Source: Pseudomonas paeninsulae
GTDB taxonomy: Bacteria; Pseudomonadota; Gammaproteobacteria; Pseudomonadales; Pseudomonadaceae
Reading direction: 5' to 3'
DNA length: 64,000 nucleotides
Assembly: GCF_035621475.1 (NCBI RefSeq)
Contig: NZ_CP141799.1
Coordinates: 3,336,501-3,400,500, forward strand
Below the pieces are notes generated by a model. It searched no databases. It saw only the letters and a program-made list of their open reading frames with translations, and was not told the DNA's origin. The translations under genes and the position numbers were made by a program. This document shows, in pieces, positions 41,564 through 53,600 of the stretch. Numbering within the stretch: position 1 is the stretch's first letter; the number at the start of each line of letters is the position of its first letter.

Positions 41564-42889
41564 TCAACTGGCGGCGAGGCTGACGAAGTAGTTGCGCCAG
41601 GCCCAGGTCAGCGTCTTGGGTGTCAGGGCTTGCGCGTCATCCACGCCCTGGTAGCGCTGGCGATCCAGCGCCATGCCCAGCAGGTCCCGTGGATGGCAGG
41701 GCAGTAACGGCCGAGCCTCCACGCGATGCAGCTGTTCGATGGCATAGGCAACCAGTTCTGGGTCATAGGGGATACCCAGCTTTGCGCACTCCTGCTGCCA
41801 GATGCGCTGGTACTCATCGGCGTGCAGGTGGTCGAAATGCAGCTTGTAGCCAATCCGCCGGAGGAAGGCCTCGTCGGCCAATTCCAGGGGATTGAGGTTG
41901 GTGGAGAACACCAGCACCAAATCGAAGGGGATCTCGCAGTGGCGGCCACCACCCAAATTGAGGTAGTCCTTCTTCTCCTCCATCGGCACGATCCAGCGGT
42001 TGAACAGGTCAACCGGCGCCACCCGTTGGCGACCGAGGTCGTCGATGATGAAGATGCCGTTACTGGCCTTGAGCTGCAGCGGCGCCTGGTACAGACGGGT
42101 GTAAGGGTCGAAGCGAATATCCAGCATGTCCAGGGTCAGTTCGCCGCCGGTGATGATGATCGGCCGCTGGCACTGCAGCAGACGGCGGTCGATGCCCTGG
42201 TCAATACGCAAGCTGCGTTGCTTGACCTCGACAGGCAGCGGTTTGTGCACCTGAGGGTCGAAAATCTCCACCACCGCCTCGCCGATAGCGATGGCGCGTG
42301 GTATCCAGACGGCCTCTTGAAAAAGGCGGATCAGCCGTTGGCTGATATAGGTCTTGCCGGTACCGGCCGGCCCGTAAATCATGATCGCCCGGCCGGAGTT
42401 CATCGCCGGGCCGAGCTGATCGAGTAACGCGTCCTGCAGCACTACACCGGCGAACGCTTCGCGCATGGCCTGGGCGTCGATCCGGCTGTTGTGCACCGTT
42501 TGCGCCGCCAGTAGTTGCCGGTAGCGCTCCACCGGGTAAGGCGCCGGGCCGATATAGCCGCTGCGCGCCAGGGCATCCTTGGCCGCGCTTCTGCCACGTT
42601 CGGTCAAGCCATAGCGCAGGCCCTGCCCGCCGGTCTGGCCGAGCACCTCGATACGGCCGTCCTTGCGTTGATAGCCGAGCACTTCCTCCAGCACCGAGCC
42701 GGTCAGCGCCAGACGCTCAACCAACTGGGCCATATCCAGTACCCCGGCGTCGTGCAAATGCTTGCATATCAGATCGCCAAGAAAGTTGTCTGCCAGACCG
42801 GTTTCAGCCACGCTGCGCGGCTGCGGCGCCAGGCGTTGAACCGTTTCCCACTCGCTTGGGCAGTTAGCGTTGTCGTTTATGGCGTACAT
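41564..42889 (-). CDS. AAA+ ATPase of the Tad cluster
   Basis: A 441-residue protein. An N-terminal region (residues 30-130) with LERLALT-like helical parts and GQTGGQGLRYGLTERGRSAA is a winged helix; the AAA+ domain has Walker A MIYGPAGTGKTYISQRL, Walker B GIFIIDDLGRQRVAP, sensor 1 VLVFSTNLNPLEL and sensor 2 around LLPCHPRDLLGMAL. It is a MoxR-like layout. It lies between the prepilin peptidase gene and rcpC with AGGAGG before the ATG, so it belongs to the pilus operon although canonical Tad machines lack it. Confidence 0.82.
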   Translation of the reverse strand: MYAINDNANCPSEWETVQRLAPQPRSVAETGLADNFLGDLICKHLHDAGVLDMAQLVERLALTGSVLEEVLGYQRKDGRIEVLGQTGGQGLRYGLTERGRSAAKDALARSGYIGPAPYPVERYRQLLAAQTVHNSRIDAQAMREAFAGVVLQDALLDQLGPAMNSGRAIMIYGPAGTGKTYISQRLIRLFQEAVWIPRAIAIGEAVVEIFDPQVHKPLPVEVKQRSLRIDQGIDRRLLQCQRPIIITGGELTLDMLDIRFDPYTRLYQAPLQLKASNGIFIIDDLGRQRVAPVDLFNRWIVPMEEKKDYLNLGGGRHCEIPFDLVLVFSTNLNPLELADEAFLRRIGYKLHFDHLHADEYQRIWQQECAKLGIPYDPELVAYAIEQLHRVEARPLLPCHPRDLLGMALDRQRYQGVDDAQALTPKTLTWAWRNYFVSLAAS

Positions 42890-42903
42890 AACAACCTCCT
42901 TGG

Positions 42904-43413
42904 TTATAGACTGATCGGCTGCCAATACAGGCTGGCAACAGTGCCGAGCAGGATCGCTAGCGCATAAGGGAAGCGCTGCCGGGCAGCGTCATCAGCGCCT
43001 GGCTGAATATAAGTTCCCAAACTTGCCATAACCCAATACCTACGCACAAAACGGAATAGCTGTTTCTTATAGAGCAGAATCAAAACACCCAAGACTCCGC
43101 CCGCAATTAAACTGAGCATAGCGGCCCAGAATGCGTCGGTGGCGCCCAGATAACTTCCCACCACAGCGATCAACTTTACATCCCCAGCCGCCATGCCCGC
43201 AAAAATATAGAGCGGCCAAAAACACAGAAACCCAACCACCAAGCCACCAGCCCAAGTAATCATGCCATCTAGACCATTGAGTCCCATCTGCCCTGCTGCT
43301 GAAGCCGCCACTCCCAACAGGAGGAAAAGGTTGGGGATGCGGTGCGACCGGATATCGGTACACACCGCTCCCACTAGCATGGAAAATAGTGGAACTGCCA
43401 GAAGCGCTTCCAA
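42904..43413 (-). CDS. Prepilin peptidase, A24 family (TadV/CpaA)
   Basis: A 169-residue membrane aspartyl protease that trims Flp and TadE-like prepilins. The two catalytic aspartates are in VCTDIRSHRIPN and the GxGD-type motif AAGDVKLIAVVGSY. Five or six hydrophobic segments are visible. It lies between flp and the AAA+ ATPase gene, matching the TadV/CpaA place. Confidence 0.9.
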   Translation of the reverse strand: MEALLAVPLFSMLVGAVCTDIRSHRIPNLFLLLGVAASAAGQMGLNGLDGMITWAGGLVVGFLCFWPLYIFAGMAAGDVKLIAVVGSYLGATDAFWAAMLSLIAGGVLGVLILLYKKQLFRFVRRYWVMASLGTYIQPGADDAARQRFPYALAILLGTVASLYWQPISL

Positions 43414-43486
43414 AGTAAAACTCCTTTCTTTTCTCCATCATCACCATTTTTAGCCAAGCGCTAACTTTCCACCAATCACGACAATT

Positions 43487-43669
43487 TTAGCCCCCAAGCG
43501 CGGTATTAATACCGTTAATAACGCCTGTCACCGTAACGCCGAGAGTTCGGAACGCCGCAACCGTAACTGCAGCAATCAACCCGCCTGCCACGGCATACTC
43601 CACAACGGTCAAGCCGTCTTCGTCTTCAACGAACTTCATCACCGCAGTCTTGATTGCTTGAATAGTCAT
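43487..43669 (-). CDS. flp: Flp prepilin, major pilin
   Basis: A 60-residue prepilin, first gene of the cluster. A 21-residue leader (TIQAIKTAVMKFVEDEDG) ends at the Gly-x4-Glu-Tyr cleavage site; the mature pilin starts LTVVEYAVAGGLIAA and is almost wholly a hydrophobic helix. GAGGTGG precedes the ATG at 43667-43669. A perfect palindrome CACTCGAGTG (43681-43690) lies just upstream of the ribosome site. Confidence 0.93.
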   Translation of the reverse strand: MTIQAIKTAVMKFVEDEDGLTVVEYAVAGGLIAAVTVAAFRTLGVTVTGVINGINTALGG

Positions 43670-43690
43670 TTTGTCCACCTCACTCGAGTG

Positions 43691-44093
43691 ATTATCTCTT
43701 TGCGAAGGCGTTGCGTTTTGCTCCGCCTGCTTCAACCCTAGTTTCCGGTCGAAAAATCGGTTAGGAGTTTTTTGCACATCACTGGTAATTTTTTACAGGC
43801 TTGGACCGAATCGGCTGCTTGACGGGTTCGCTGATTCATACTCGCCGGCTCAAATCTGACCTGAGATTGACTTGACCTCGCGACGATTCAACTCTCCCCT
43901 TGCCTGTTTGCAGAACGAAGTATTGGCAGGAACTATGAGAGGCCATCCTCAAGAAAAATATTCAAAACATTTCGCTCTATCGATTATGAGGTTTTGATAT
44001 TTGCACTGATTGCGCCCTGAGCTTCTATCTATAAAGGCATCCACCAGTGCCTAGGAGTGGCAAAGCGAAGCAAGTCAAAAGAGGCGACTGCAT
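43691..44093. other. Region upstream of flp
   Basis: About 400 bases between flp and a broken regulator gene. It should hold the promoter of the Tad operon; I cannot define a confident sigma-54 or sigma-70 promoter by eye. AT content rises toward 44 kb, the start of the transferred-looking patch. No ORF with support is seen. Confidence 0.45.
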
Positions 44094-44375
44094 GTGAATA
44101 CACACGCTGGAATCACGCCACAGCTGCTGCAGCTCGACACTGCCCAGAGTCAGCACATATCGAAATGCATCCTTGCATTTTCGAACACATTCCAAGTCAA
44201 TCTGATGCATGGTTCGAGTGCTGCCGGAATGAATCAACAGCAGCGCTCAGAAATGATCCGCATGCACTACCATCATCCACAAATTCTACTTAAACCTGCT
44301 CTAGTGGCGAGCAAAGATTAGGCGTCGTAAACTTCGACAAACATGCTGACAAGGCAGCACTCGGAGGAGCTGGCG
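44094..44375 (+). pseudogene. Broken copy of the AraC-type response regulator
   Basis: A degenerate N-terminal copy of the regulator at 45628-46485. It begins GTG AAT ACA and reads MNTHAGITPQLLQLD, with the matching blocks SAAGMNQQQRSEMIRMHY and MLTRQHSEELA. The distance from start to MLT is exactly 249 bases in both copies, so no indel has occurred, but two in-frame stops (first at 44319-44321) interrupt it and the receiver's second half and the DNA-binding domain are gone. Confidence 0.8.
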
Positions 44376-44411
44376 AATTTAAAAAATCCACCTATTAGAG
44401 GGCATACCGAC

Positions 44412-45032
44412 ATGAATTCATTATCCGCAATACTGCGATCGAGCCGAGCCAATTTTTACAGCGGAGTTGTCCTCGCAACGATCTGGGGATTTTTTGCTTA
44501 TGCACACATTTTGAAGTTTCAGATGACGCACGAATTGGCGCTTCTTTTGTTTTGTTTCGCCGAAACACTGACAGCAGCCATGTATATTTTTCGAAGCGAC
44601 CCAAAGACTTTGTCAATCGTTCCGTTCGATTGGCTGATAGCGATTATTGGAACCTTCGCTCCACTGTTATTTCGCCCGACAACCTGGGGAGTACTCCCTT
44701 GGGCAAGCATTGTGATCATTCTGGGGGCAACCATTCAGATATTAGGCGTTGCCTCTCTCAATCGCAGTTTCGCACTTGTTGCTGCAAAGCGGGAAATCAA
44801 GACAACCTGGATGTACCGCATTGTGCGCCACCCGATCTATGCCAGTTATTGCCTGACCTTCACAGGTTATGTGCTGACCAACACATCGACTGCGAACATT
44901 GCTGTCTACGCGATCTCTATTGGATTTCTTTGCGCACGGATATTTCGCGAAGAAGCGCACCTTGCTCTTGACCCCAAATATCGAGAGTACATGCACGACG
45001 TTCGCTATCGACTCATTCCGTATATATTTTAG
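44412..45032 (+). CDS. Isoprenylcysteine carboxyl methyltransferase-like membrane protein
   Basis: A 206-residue membrane protein with five or six segments. The C-terminal part carries the ICMT/phospholipid methyltransferase signature YRIVRHPIYASYCLTFTG and RIFREEAHLALDPKYREY, ending in RYRLIPYIF. These bind AdoMet at the membrane face. The substrate is unknown. It is AT-richer than its neighbours, suggesting transfer. AGAGGG precedes the ATG at 44412. Confidence 0.78.
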   Translation: MNSLSAILRSSRANFYSGVVLATIWGFFAYAHILKFQMTHELALLLFCFAETLTAAMYIFRSDPKTLSIVPFDWLIAIIGTFAPLLFRPTTWGVLPWASIVIILGATIQILGVASLNRSFALVAAKREIKTTWMYRIVRHPIYASYCLTFTGYVLTNTSTANIAVYAISIGFLCARIFREEAHLALDPKYREYMHDVRYRLIPYIF

Positions 45033-45037
45033 TGACC

Positions 45038-45361
45038 GCCTACAAGGCGATCCGGCCCTGAGGTTTCCCCTCAAATCTACCCAAGGCCCTGAGCCTGTTG
45101 ATGTACCTCTTGGCGCAGAGCCAGCTCTACCTCGATGAAGCTCGCCGGCGTGTCTTCCGATCCATAGCGATACAACTATTCCATGCCTAAGCGCCAGAGA
45201 GATAACGCGCGTTTATGCGCAATGCTGTTGCTTTGAAAGCGCTGCTCATAGCCTGCCAGCCGGGCCTTTAAGCCAAGCAAAAAAACCAGGTAGTTAGCCA
45301 GGGCGGCAATCAGCAAGAGTATTTCAATGCGCTTCGCGCAGCGGCTGCGGTGAGGCAGCAA
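45038..45361 (-). pseudogene. IS4-like transposase remnant (C-terminal)
   Basis: On the minus strand, HRSRCAKRIEILLLIAALAN then YLVFLLGLKARLAGYEQRFQ and a SIAHKRALSLWRLGME stretch resemble the C-terminal end of IS4-type transposases. A stop (TAG at about 45176) breaks the frame; reading on gives LYRYGSEDTPASFIEVELAL, and after a shift FEGKPQGRIAL before the final stop. The catalytic part is absent. No terminal inverted repeats were found. It marks old insertion activity in this patch. Confidence 0.55.
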
Positions 45362-45627
45362 AACCCACCCTTCTCGCAGAGTGACTTATATCCAGGAAAT
45401 CCCAGCAATTCGCGCCTTTCCAAGAATTTATCTGCAAATCACCCGAGCAAATCTAGGCATTTTGTCGAACAGGAAATCACATATAAAACATATAGATTCA
45501 TTTGCTTATAGCCAATTGATCATATCACCTATAGCTTTCTGACCCTAACTGTAAGGCGACCGATGCACTTCTTGCTCACCTGTAAAGAAGATAAGAATCA
45601 TCGGCAACAAAACTGTTTAGGGTGCAT
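45362..45627. other. AT-rich region upstream of the regulator
   Basis: About 265 bases between the transposase remnant and the intact regulator. It contains AT-rich stretches (TTATAGCC, TATAAAACATATAG) suited to a promoter. No ORF with support. Confidence 0.4.
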
Positions 45628-46485
45628 ATGAACACACAGACTGAAATCGCTCCACGGCTGCTGTGGTTCGATCTGACGCACGATAAATCGGCCTCGGACT
45701 GCATGGCTGCTTTCACCAGCGTGTGCCAAATCAATTTGGCGCGGGACCTGAGTGCTGCAGGGATAAACGCACAGCAACGCCCGGACATGATCTGCATGCA
45801 TTACGATCGACCGGACACCATGAGTCTCAACCTGCTGATCGAGGTCAAGCGTGCGGTGCCCTCTATCCCGATCACCATGCTGACCATGCACCATTCGGAG
45901 GAGCTGGCTGTCTGGGCATTCCGATCTGGAGTCTGGGATTATCTGGCGTTACCGCTGGTACAAGCAGAGCGCAATCGCTACCTCAAGACGCTGCGAGAGC
46001 TTTGCAGCCTACTGCGCAACAGCGAATTACCGAGACAGAAAAAATTGCTGACGCGCAGCAATGACTTGCCAGAAAGCGTGCGGCTCACCGCCGATCACCA
46101 GAAGCAACGCCCCCTGCAAGATGCCATCCAATACATCGACCTGCACTTCAAAGAGCAAATCGAACAAAAGCAACTGGCCAAGCGCTACGGCATGACGCCT
46201 TTTCGCTTTAGCCGACTGTTCAAACAGACTTACGGGGTAGGCTTTATCGAATTCATCCAGCTCAAGCGCATGGAAAAAGCCGAGGCACTGCTGAGCAACA
46301 GCAAAATGTCAATCACCAGCATCGCCTATGCCGTAGGGTTCCTGGACCCCTCCTATTTTGCGCGAATCTTCAAGCTGCATTTCGGCTGCAGCCCCAGTGA
46401 CTATCGTAGTATTGAGCCAAACCCTGAACAGACTGTCGCGACCTTGCGATCATCGAGCAACCCTCTCACCGAAGAAATGTGTTGA
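45628..46485 (+). CDS. AraC-type transcription regulator with receiver-like domain
   Basis: A 285-residue protein. Residues 1-125 look like a degenerate response-regulator receiver (WFDLTHDKSASDCM, SIPITMLTMHHSEELA, AFRSGVWDYLALPL); the usual phosphorylated Asp is not evident. Residues 180-275 are an AraC double helix-turn-helix (EQKQLAKRYGMTPFRFSRLF, SITSIAYAVGFLDPSYFARI). It lies next to the flp region and could regulate the pilus, but this is inferred only from location. A truncated paralogue is at 44094. Confidence 0.85.
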   Translation: MNTQTEIAPRLLWFDLTHDKSASDCMAAFTSVCQINLARDLSAAGINAQQRPDMICMHYDRPDTMSLNLLIEVKRAVPSIPITMLTMHHSEELAVWAFRSGVWDYLALPLVQAERNRYLKTLRELCSLLRNSELPRQKKLLTRSNDLPESVRLTADHQKQRPLQDAIQYIDLHFKEQIEQKQLAKRYGMTPFRFSRLFKQTYGVGFIEFIQLKRMEKAEALLSNSKMSITSIAYAVGFLDPSYFARIFKLHFGCSPSDYRSIEPNPEQTVATLRSSSNPLTEEMC

Positions 46486-46490
46486 GCTGC

Positions 46491-46560
46491 GTAGGGTGGG
46501 TTAGGCGCCTGTCTCGGTCGACCATTGCGTTCCACTTTGCATGGCGCCGTAACCCACCAT
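46491..46560. repeat. Intergenic inverted repeat (GTAGGGTGG family)
   Basis: GTAGGGTGGGTTAGGCGCC at the left and ATGGCGCCGTAACCCACC at the right form a near-perfect long hairpin after the regulator gene, related to 38861-38951 and 61864-62046. Confidence 0.65.
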
Positions 46561-46664
46561 TGCAGCCGACCGGGCTACCGCTGTTCATATGCAATATCTG
46601 CGACCTCGTAGCATCGCGCCGAGGTCACGGAACGCCGCCCGGACCCTCCCACAAAAACAGTCCC

Positions 46665-46686
46665 GTAGCCCGGATGCAATCCGGGA
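46665..46686. repeat. Short GTAGCCCGG palindrome
   Basis: GTAGCCCGGATGCAATCCGGGA, an imperfect palindrome of the family seen at 37022-37092, just downstream of ligA. Confidence 0.6.
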
Positions 46687-46732
46687 AAATCGCCAAGAGC
46701 TACGGATTAAGCTGGCTCAACGATTTTCGGTC

Positions 46733-49111
<2,379 letters not shown>

Positions 49112-49290
49112 TCACAAGCCGTAGCTGCAGGCGTGAAGCTGGAGGCGGCTGCCGGGTATTTCCGGCCCTGGCGTCCAGTTCAACCTTTGGTTGATATTCA
49201 GGCGCAGGATTCTAGCCGTTTGCAGGCGGGCTTGCCTGGGCTATGTGGCCGCGAGGCTTCTGCCGCTGAACGTGGTTGGTAGCAGGAGCC

Positions 49291-49432
49291 AAAAAGCCAA
49301 AAGCATCGCGCCGGGGTCGGCCCTCCCACAAGAGCAGCGGACACCACCAAACCCTGCAGGAGGCGCGACCTCGCGGCGATAGGGGCCGCAGGGCCGCTAA
49401 AAAGCCAAAGCATCGCGCCGGGGCGGCCCTCC
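49291..49432. repeat. Direct repeat in the zipA-ligA gap
   Basis: AAAAAGCCAAAAGCATCGCG continuing CCGGGGTCGGCCCTCC (49291-49326) recurs almost unchanged at 49399-49432. A related GCATCGCGCCG stretch is seen near 46613. The 419-base gap between ligA and zipA holds no gene that I can support. Confidence 0.55.
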
Positions 49433-49527
49433 TTCTACAAGTTTGTGGGGAGCCTGCGGAATCAGAAAAACAAAGCCTCAAGCCAAGCGCGCGGCTTGTA
49501 GCTTGGGGCTTATCGTTTGCAGCAGGT

Positions 49528-50358
49528 TTAGCGTTTGTTGGTCAACTGCTTGCGCTCATATTCGACGATGCGCTGACGGTAATGCTCGATGGTTTGCGCG
49601 GTCATCACGCTGCGCTGGTCGTCCTTGAGTTCGCCGTTGAGTTCGTGGGCCAGCTTGCGCGCGGCAGCGACCATCACGTCAAACGCCTGCTTGGGATGAC
49701 GTGGCCCCGGCAGGCCGAGGAAAAAACTCACGGCGCGGGTGTTGAAGCCTTCTATATCATCGAGGTCGAAAGTGCCCGGTTTGAGGGCGTTGGCCATGGA
49801 GAACAGTACTTCGCCTTTACCGGCCATGCTCTCGTGACGATGGAAAATGTCCATCTCGCCGAATCGCAGGCCACTTTCCAGAATATTTTGCAGCAGCGCC
49901 GGACCCTTGAAGCCATCGTCGTCGCGGGCGACCACATTAATCACCAGCACTTCTTCGACCGGCGGCAGCTCTTTGCTAGCGTTGGACGCCTTGTCCTTGC
50001 GCGACTCGCTCGCACCCTCATCCACTGGATTGAGCAGCGTCGGCACCGGCTCGTCTTGGCCCAGATTGAGGTCACCCTGTTGCGGCTCGCCACCGCTGCG
50101 GCGGCGACTCAGCTCGCGGGCGCTCATCGAGGGCAGATCGTGTTCGTCCAGCGACGGTTCCTGATGACGATCGATAACCCGTGGCGTGCTGAGCAAACCT
50201 GGATCGCTATCGGCTTCCGGCAGATCGGCAAAACTGCGGTCGAGTTTGAACTTCAATTTTCCCTTGCCACCGCGCATGCGCCGCCAACCATCGAACAAGA
50301 TGCCGGCTATCACAATAATGCCGATGACTATCAGCCATTCGCGCAGACCGAATTCCAT
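49528..50358 (-). CDS. zipA: Cell division protein ZipA
   Basis: A 276-residue divisome protein that tethers FtsZ to the membrane. An N-terminal membrane helix ([18 protein letters not shown]) precedes a basic stretch, a disordered Pro/Glu-rich linker (residues 45-130) and the C-terminal FtsZ-binding domain ([38 protein letters not shown]). The start is the ATG 50356-50358; in-frame sequence upstream has no family similarity. Confidence 0.93.
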   Translation of the reverse strand: MEFGLREWLIVIGIIVIAGILFDGWRRMRGGKGKLKFKLDRSFADLPEADSDPGLLSTPRVIDRHQEPSLDEHDLPSMSARELSRRRSGGEPQQGDLNLGQDEPVPTLLNPVDEGASESRKDKASNASKELPPVEEVLVINVVARDDDGFKGPALLQNILESGLRFGEMDIFHRHESMAGKGEVLFSMANALKPGTFDLDDIEGFNTRAVSFFLGLPGPRHPKQAFDVMVAAARKLAHELNGELKDDQRSVMTAQTIEHYRQRIVEYERKQLTNKR

Positions 50359-50585
50359 GAAATACCTTGACCCCTGATTGAAAATTTTATGAAAAAAGGC
50401 GTCCTGCCCCGACTGCGTCAACTCTAAACCGTGGTGCCAACCCCATGTTCTGACGGGTGTTTCTCACGTGTAACAAAAGTGGACGATAAGCTAGCACGAC
50501 AAAAGATAACTTTACACAGCCAACAGGCCGTTAACACGCTATGTCTCCACTTAGCAGCGGCTAAAAGGAGTGGTCCGGCGGCGTT

Positions 50586-50650
50586 GCGCTTTAGCCGCGA
50601 ACGCTTCGAGACGCAGCAAAAGCTTCGCGGCTAAAGCTGCGCCTACAGGG
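50586..50650. repeat. REP-like palindrome
   Basis: GCGCTTTAGCCGCGAA and TTCGCGGCTAAAGCTGCGCC form the two arms of a REP element in the 319-base gap between smc and zipA. The remainder of this gap must include the zipA promoter; no ORF is supported. Confidence 0.65.
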
Positions 50651-50677
50651 GTGGGCAAACACTCCAGCTCAGGCGCC

Positions 50678-53600
50678 TCATGCCTCCACCATAGCCAAGG
50701 CCTCTTCCACATCCACGGCGACCAAACGCGAACAACCCGGTTCATGCATGGTTACGCCCATCAGTTGATCGGCCATTTCCATGGCGATCTTGTTGTGGGT
50801 GATATAGATGAACTGCACTTTTTCCGACATTTCCTTGACCAACCGGGCATAACGCCCGACGTTGGCGTCGTCCAGCGGCGCATCCACCTCGTCGAGCATG
50901 CAGAACGGCGCTGGATTGAGCTGAAAGATGGCGAATACCAGGGCCAATGCCGTCAGCGCTTTCTCGCCACCCGAGAGCAGATGGATGGTGCTGTTTTTCT
51001 TGCCCGGTGGGCGCGCCATGATTGTCACCCCTGTATCGAGTAGATCTTCGCCGGTGAGTTCCAAATAAGCGTTGCCGCCGCCGAAAACTTTGGGAAACAG
51101 GGCCTGCAAACCGCCGTTGATCTGATCGAAGGTTTCCTTGAAGCGGTTGCGGGTTTCCTTGTCGATCTTGCGGATGACGTTTTCCAAAGTATCCAGCGCC
51201 TCGACCAGGTCGGCATTCTGTGCATCCAGGTAGCGTTTGCGCTCGGATTGCTGCTGGTATTCGTCGATGGCCGCCAGGTTGATCGGGCCGAGACGCTGAA
51301 TCCGCGCGGCCAGGCGCTCCAGCTCATCTTCCCAGGCCTTTTCACTGGCCTCGCCGGGTAACGTCGCGAGCACGCCGTGCAGGTCGTAATTGTCTTCCAG
51401 CAACTGATCCTGCAGGGCCTTGCGCCGTACGGTCAGTGCTTGCCACTCCATGCGCTGCTGCTCCAGCTGACCGCGTAACAGCTGGGATTGCTGCTCGGCC
51501 TGGGTGCGACGCTTCTCCGCATCACGCAACTGGAGGTCGGCGTCTTCCAACGCCAAGCGGGCCAGTTTGAGTTCGTCTTCCACTGCCATGCGCTTATCGA
51601 GCAACTCTTCGAGCTTCAGACGCAGCTCTTCCAGGGGTGCCTCGCCCTCTTCCAGGTTGAGGCTGAGCTGTTCGCGCTTCTCGTGCAGGCGCTCGGCCTG
51701 CGATTCGAGACGCTCCAGCGCCTGGCGGGTGGAATCATGCTGGGCCTTTAGCGAGCCCAGGCGTACGGCCAACTGATGGGCGTGGTCCTTGTGCGCTCTA
51801 GCCTCCTGGCGCACCCGGTCGAGCCGTTCGCGCAGGGCATCGCGGCTGGCCAGCAGGCTTTCGCGCTGTTCATGGTCGGTGGCCATGGCGTCGAGGGCAT
51901 CTTGCAGTTGCAGACGTGATTCGCTCAACTGCTCCTGCTCGATTTCGCGTTGCTCGGCCAGTTCGAGCAGCTCGCTGTCGAGGCGGCGACGGCGCAGGGT
52001 CAATTGCTCGACCTTGGCCTGCCCGGCGGACAGCTGCGCCTTCAGCTCACCGAGACGGCGGGCCTGATCCTGCAATTGACGACGCTGCTGCTCACGCAGT
52101 TCCTCCTGCTGCCCTTGGCTTTCACGCAAGTGCAGCAAGCGCTCATCGAGCAGCGCCAGCGCCGCCTCGCGCTCTTCGCGTTGCAAACCCAGGCGTTCGA
52201 TTTCCTGACCACGCGCCAGCACGCCGCTTTCCGCTTCGCTGGCGCGGCGTACCCGCAGAAAATGCCGGCCGACCCAGTAACCGTCGCGACTGATCAGGCT
52301 TTCGCCTTCGCCCAGGCTGCCGCGAGCGGCCAAGGCATCGTCCAGGGTTTGCACTGGTTTGACTTTGGCCAGCCAGGGCGCCAGATCGATACTGGCTTCG
52401 ACCTTGTCCAGCAGACTGCCGGCGACCGGCACGCCGCCGCGATTCGGGCTGGCCAGGCGTAGGTCGCCCAGGGCCAGGCTGCTGAAATCCAGGCCATTGA
52501 AATCGTCCAGCAGCACCGCTTGCAGGTCGGCGCCAAGCACGGTTTCCACCGCCAGCTCCCAACCAGCCTCGACGCGCAGCCCTTCGGCCAGGCGCGGGCG
52601 CTCGCTCAAGTGCTGTTCACGCAACCAGTCGCCCGCGCCCTTGCCTGGATCGAGCGCCGCCTGCTGCAGGGCTTCCAACGAAGCCAGCCGGCCATTTAGG
52701 CGCTGTAGTTCGCCTTGCGCCTGTTGCTGGGCCTGGCCGGCTTGCTGCAGCTCGGTGCGCAGGTGTTGCAGGCGCTCGGCTTGCTGTTCTTCGGCAAGCT
52801 GCAGGTCTTCCAGGCTCAGTTCGCTAACGGCAATCTGCTCGCTCAGCTCGACAATGGCCGCGTCTTCCGGGTCGGCGGCCAATTGCTGCAGCTCATCCGC
52901 GAGGCGGCGTTGACGCTCGGCCAGACGCTCCAGACTGAGTTCCAGCTGCTGGATACGTGATTGCTCCACCTCGGCCTGGCGGCGCGGTTCGGCACTGCGC
53001 TGGTTGAAGCCGTCCCACTGCTCCTGCCAACCCTGCATGGTGGTTTCGCATTGTTCCAGCACGACTGCGGCCTCTTCGGCAGCGGCGGCGGTCAGCTCCT
53101 GCTCGGGTTCGAGCATGCTCTGTTCTTCGCCCAAGGTGGCCAGCAGGGTGCGGTCGTGGCCCAGGTGCGATTCGGTTTCCAGTCGCGCGCGCTCTGACTC
53201 GCGCAGATCGTCCTGCAATTGGCGCAAACGCTGCTGGCCATGCTGGATGCTCTGTTCGACCCGGGCGATATCGCCACCGACCGAATAGAAGCGCCCCTGT
53301 ACCAGATTGAAGCGCTCGCTCAGTTCATGATGGCCATCGCGCAGGCGCTCGATGCTGGCATCGGCGTTGCGCTGTTCGGCGACCAGCGCCTCGAAGCCGA
53401 CTTCCTGATTGCCGATCACTGCTTCACGCTGACCGACCTGTTCATTCAGTTCCTGCCAGCGCAAGGCCGTCAGCTGAGCTTTCAGCTGGCGTTCTTCGGC
53501 CTTGTATTCCTGGTACTTCTCCGCCGCCTGGGCCTGGCGGTGCAGACGCTCGAGCTGGCGCTCCAATTCTTCACGCAGGTCGCTCAGACGTGCCAGGTTC

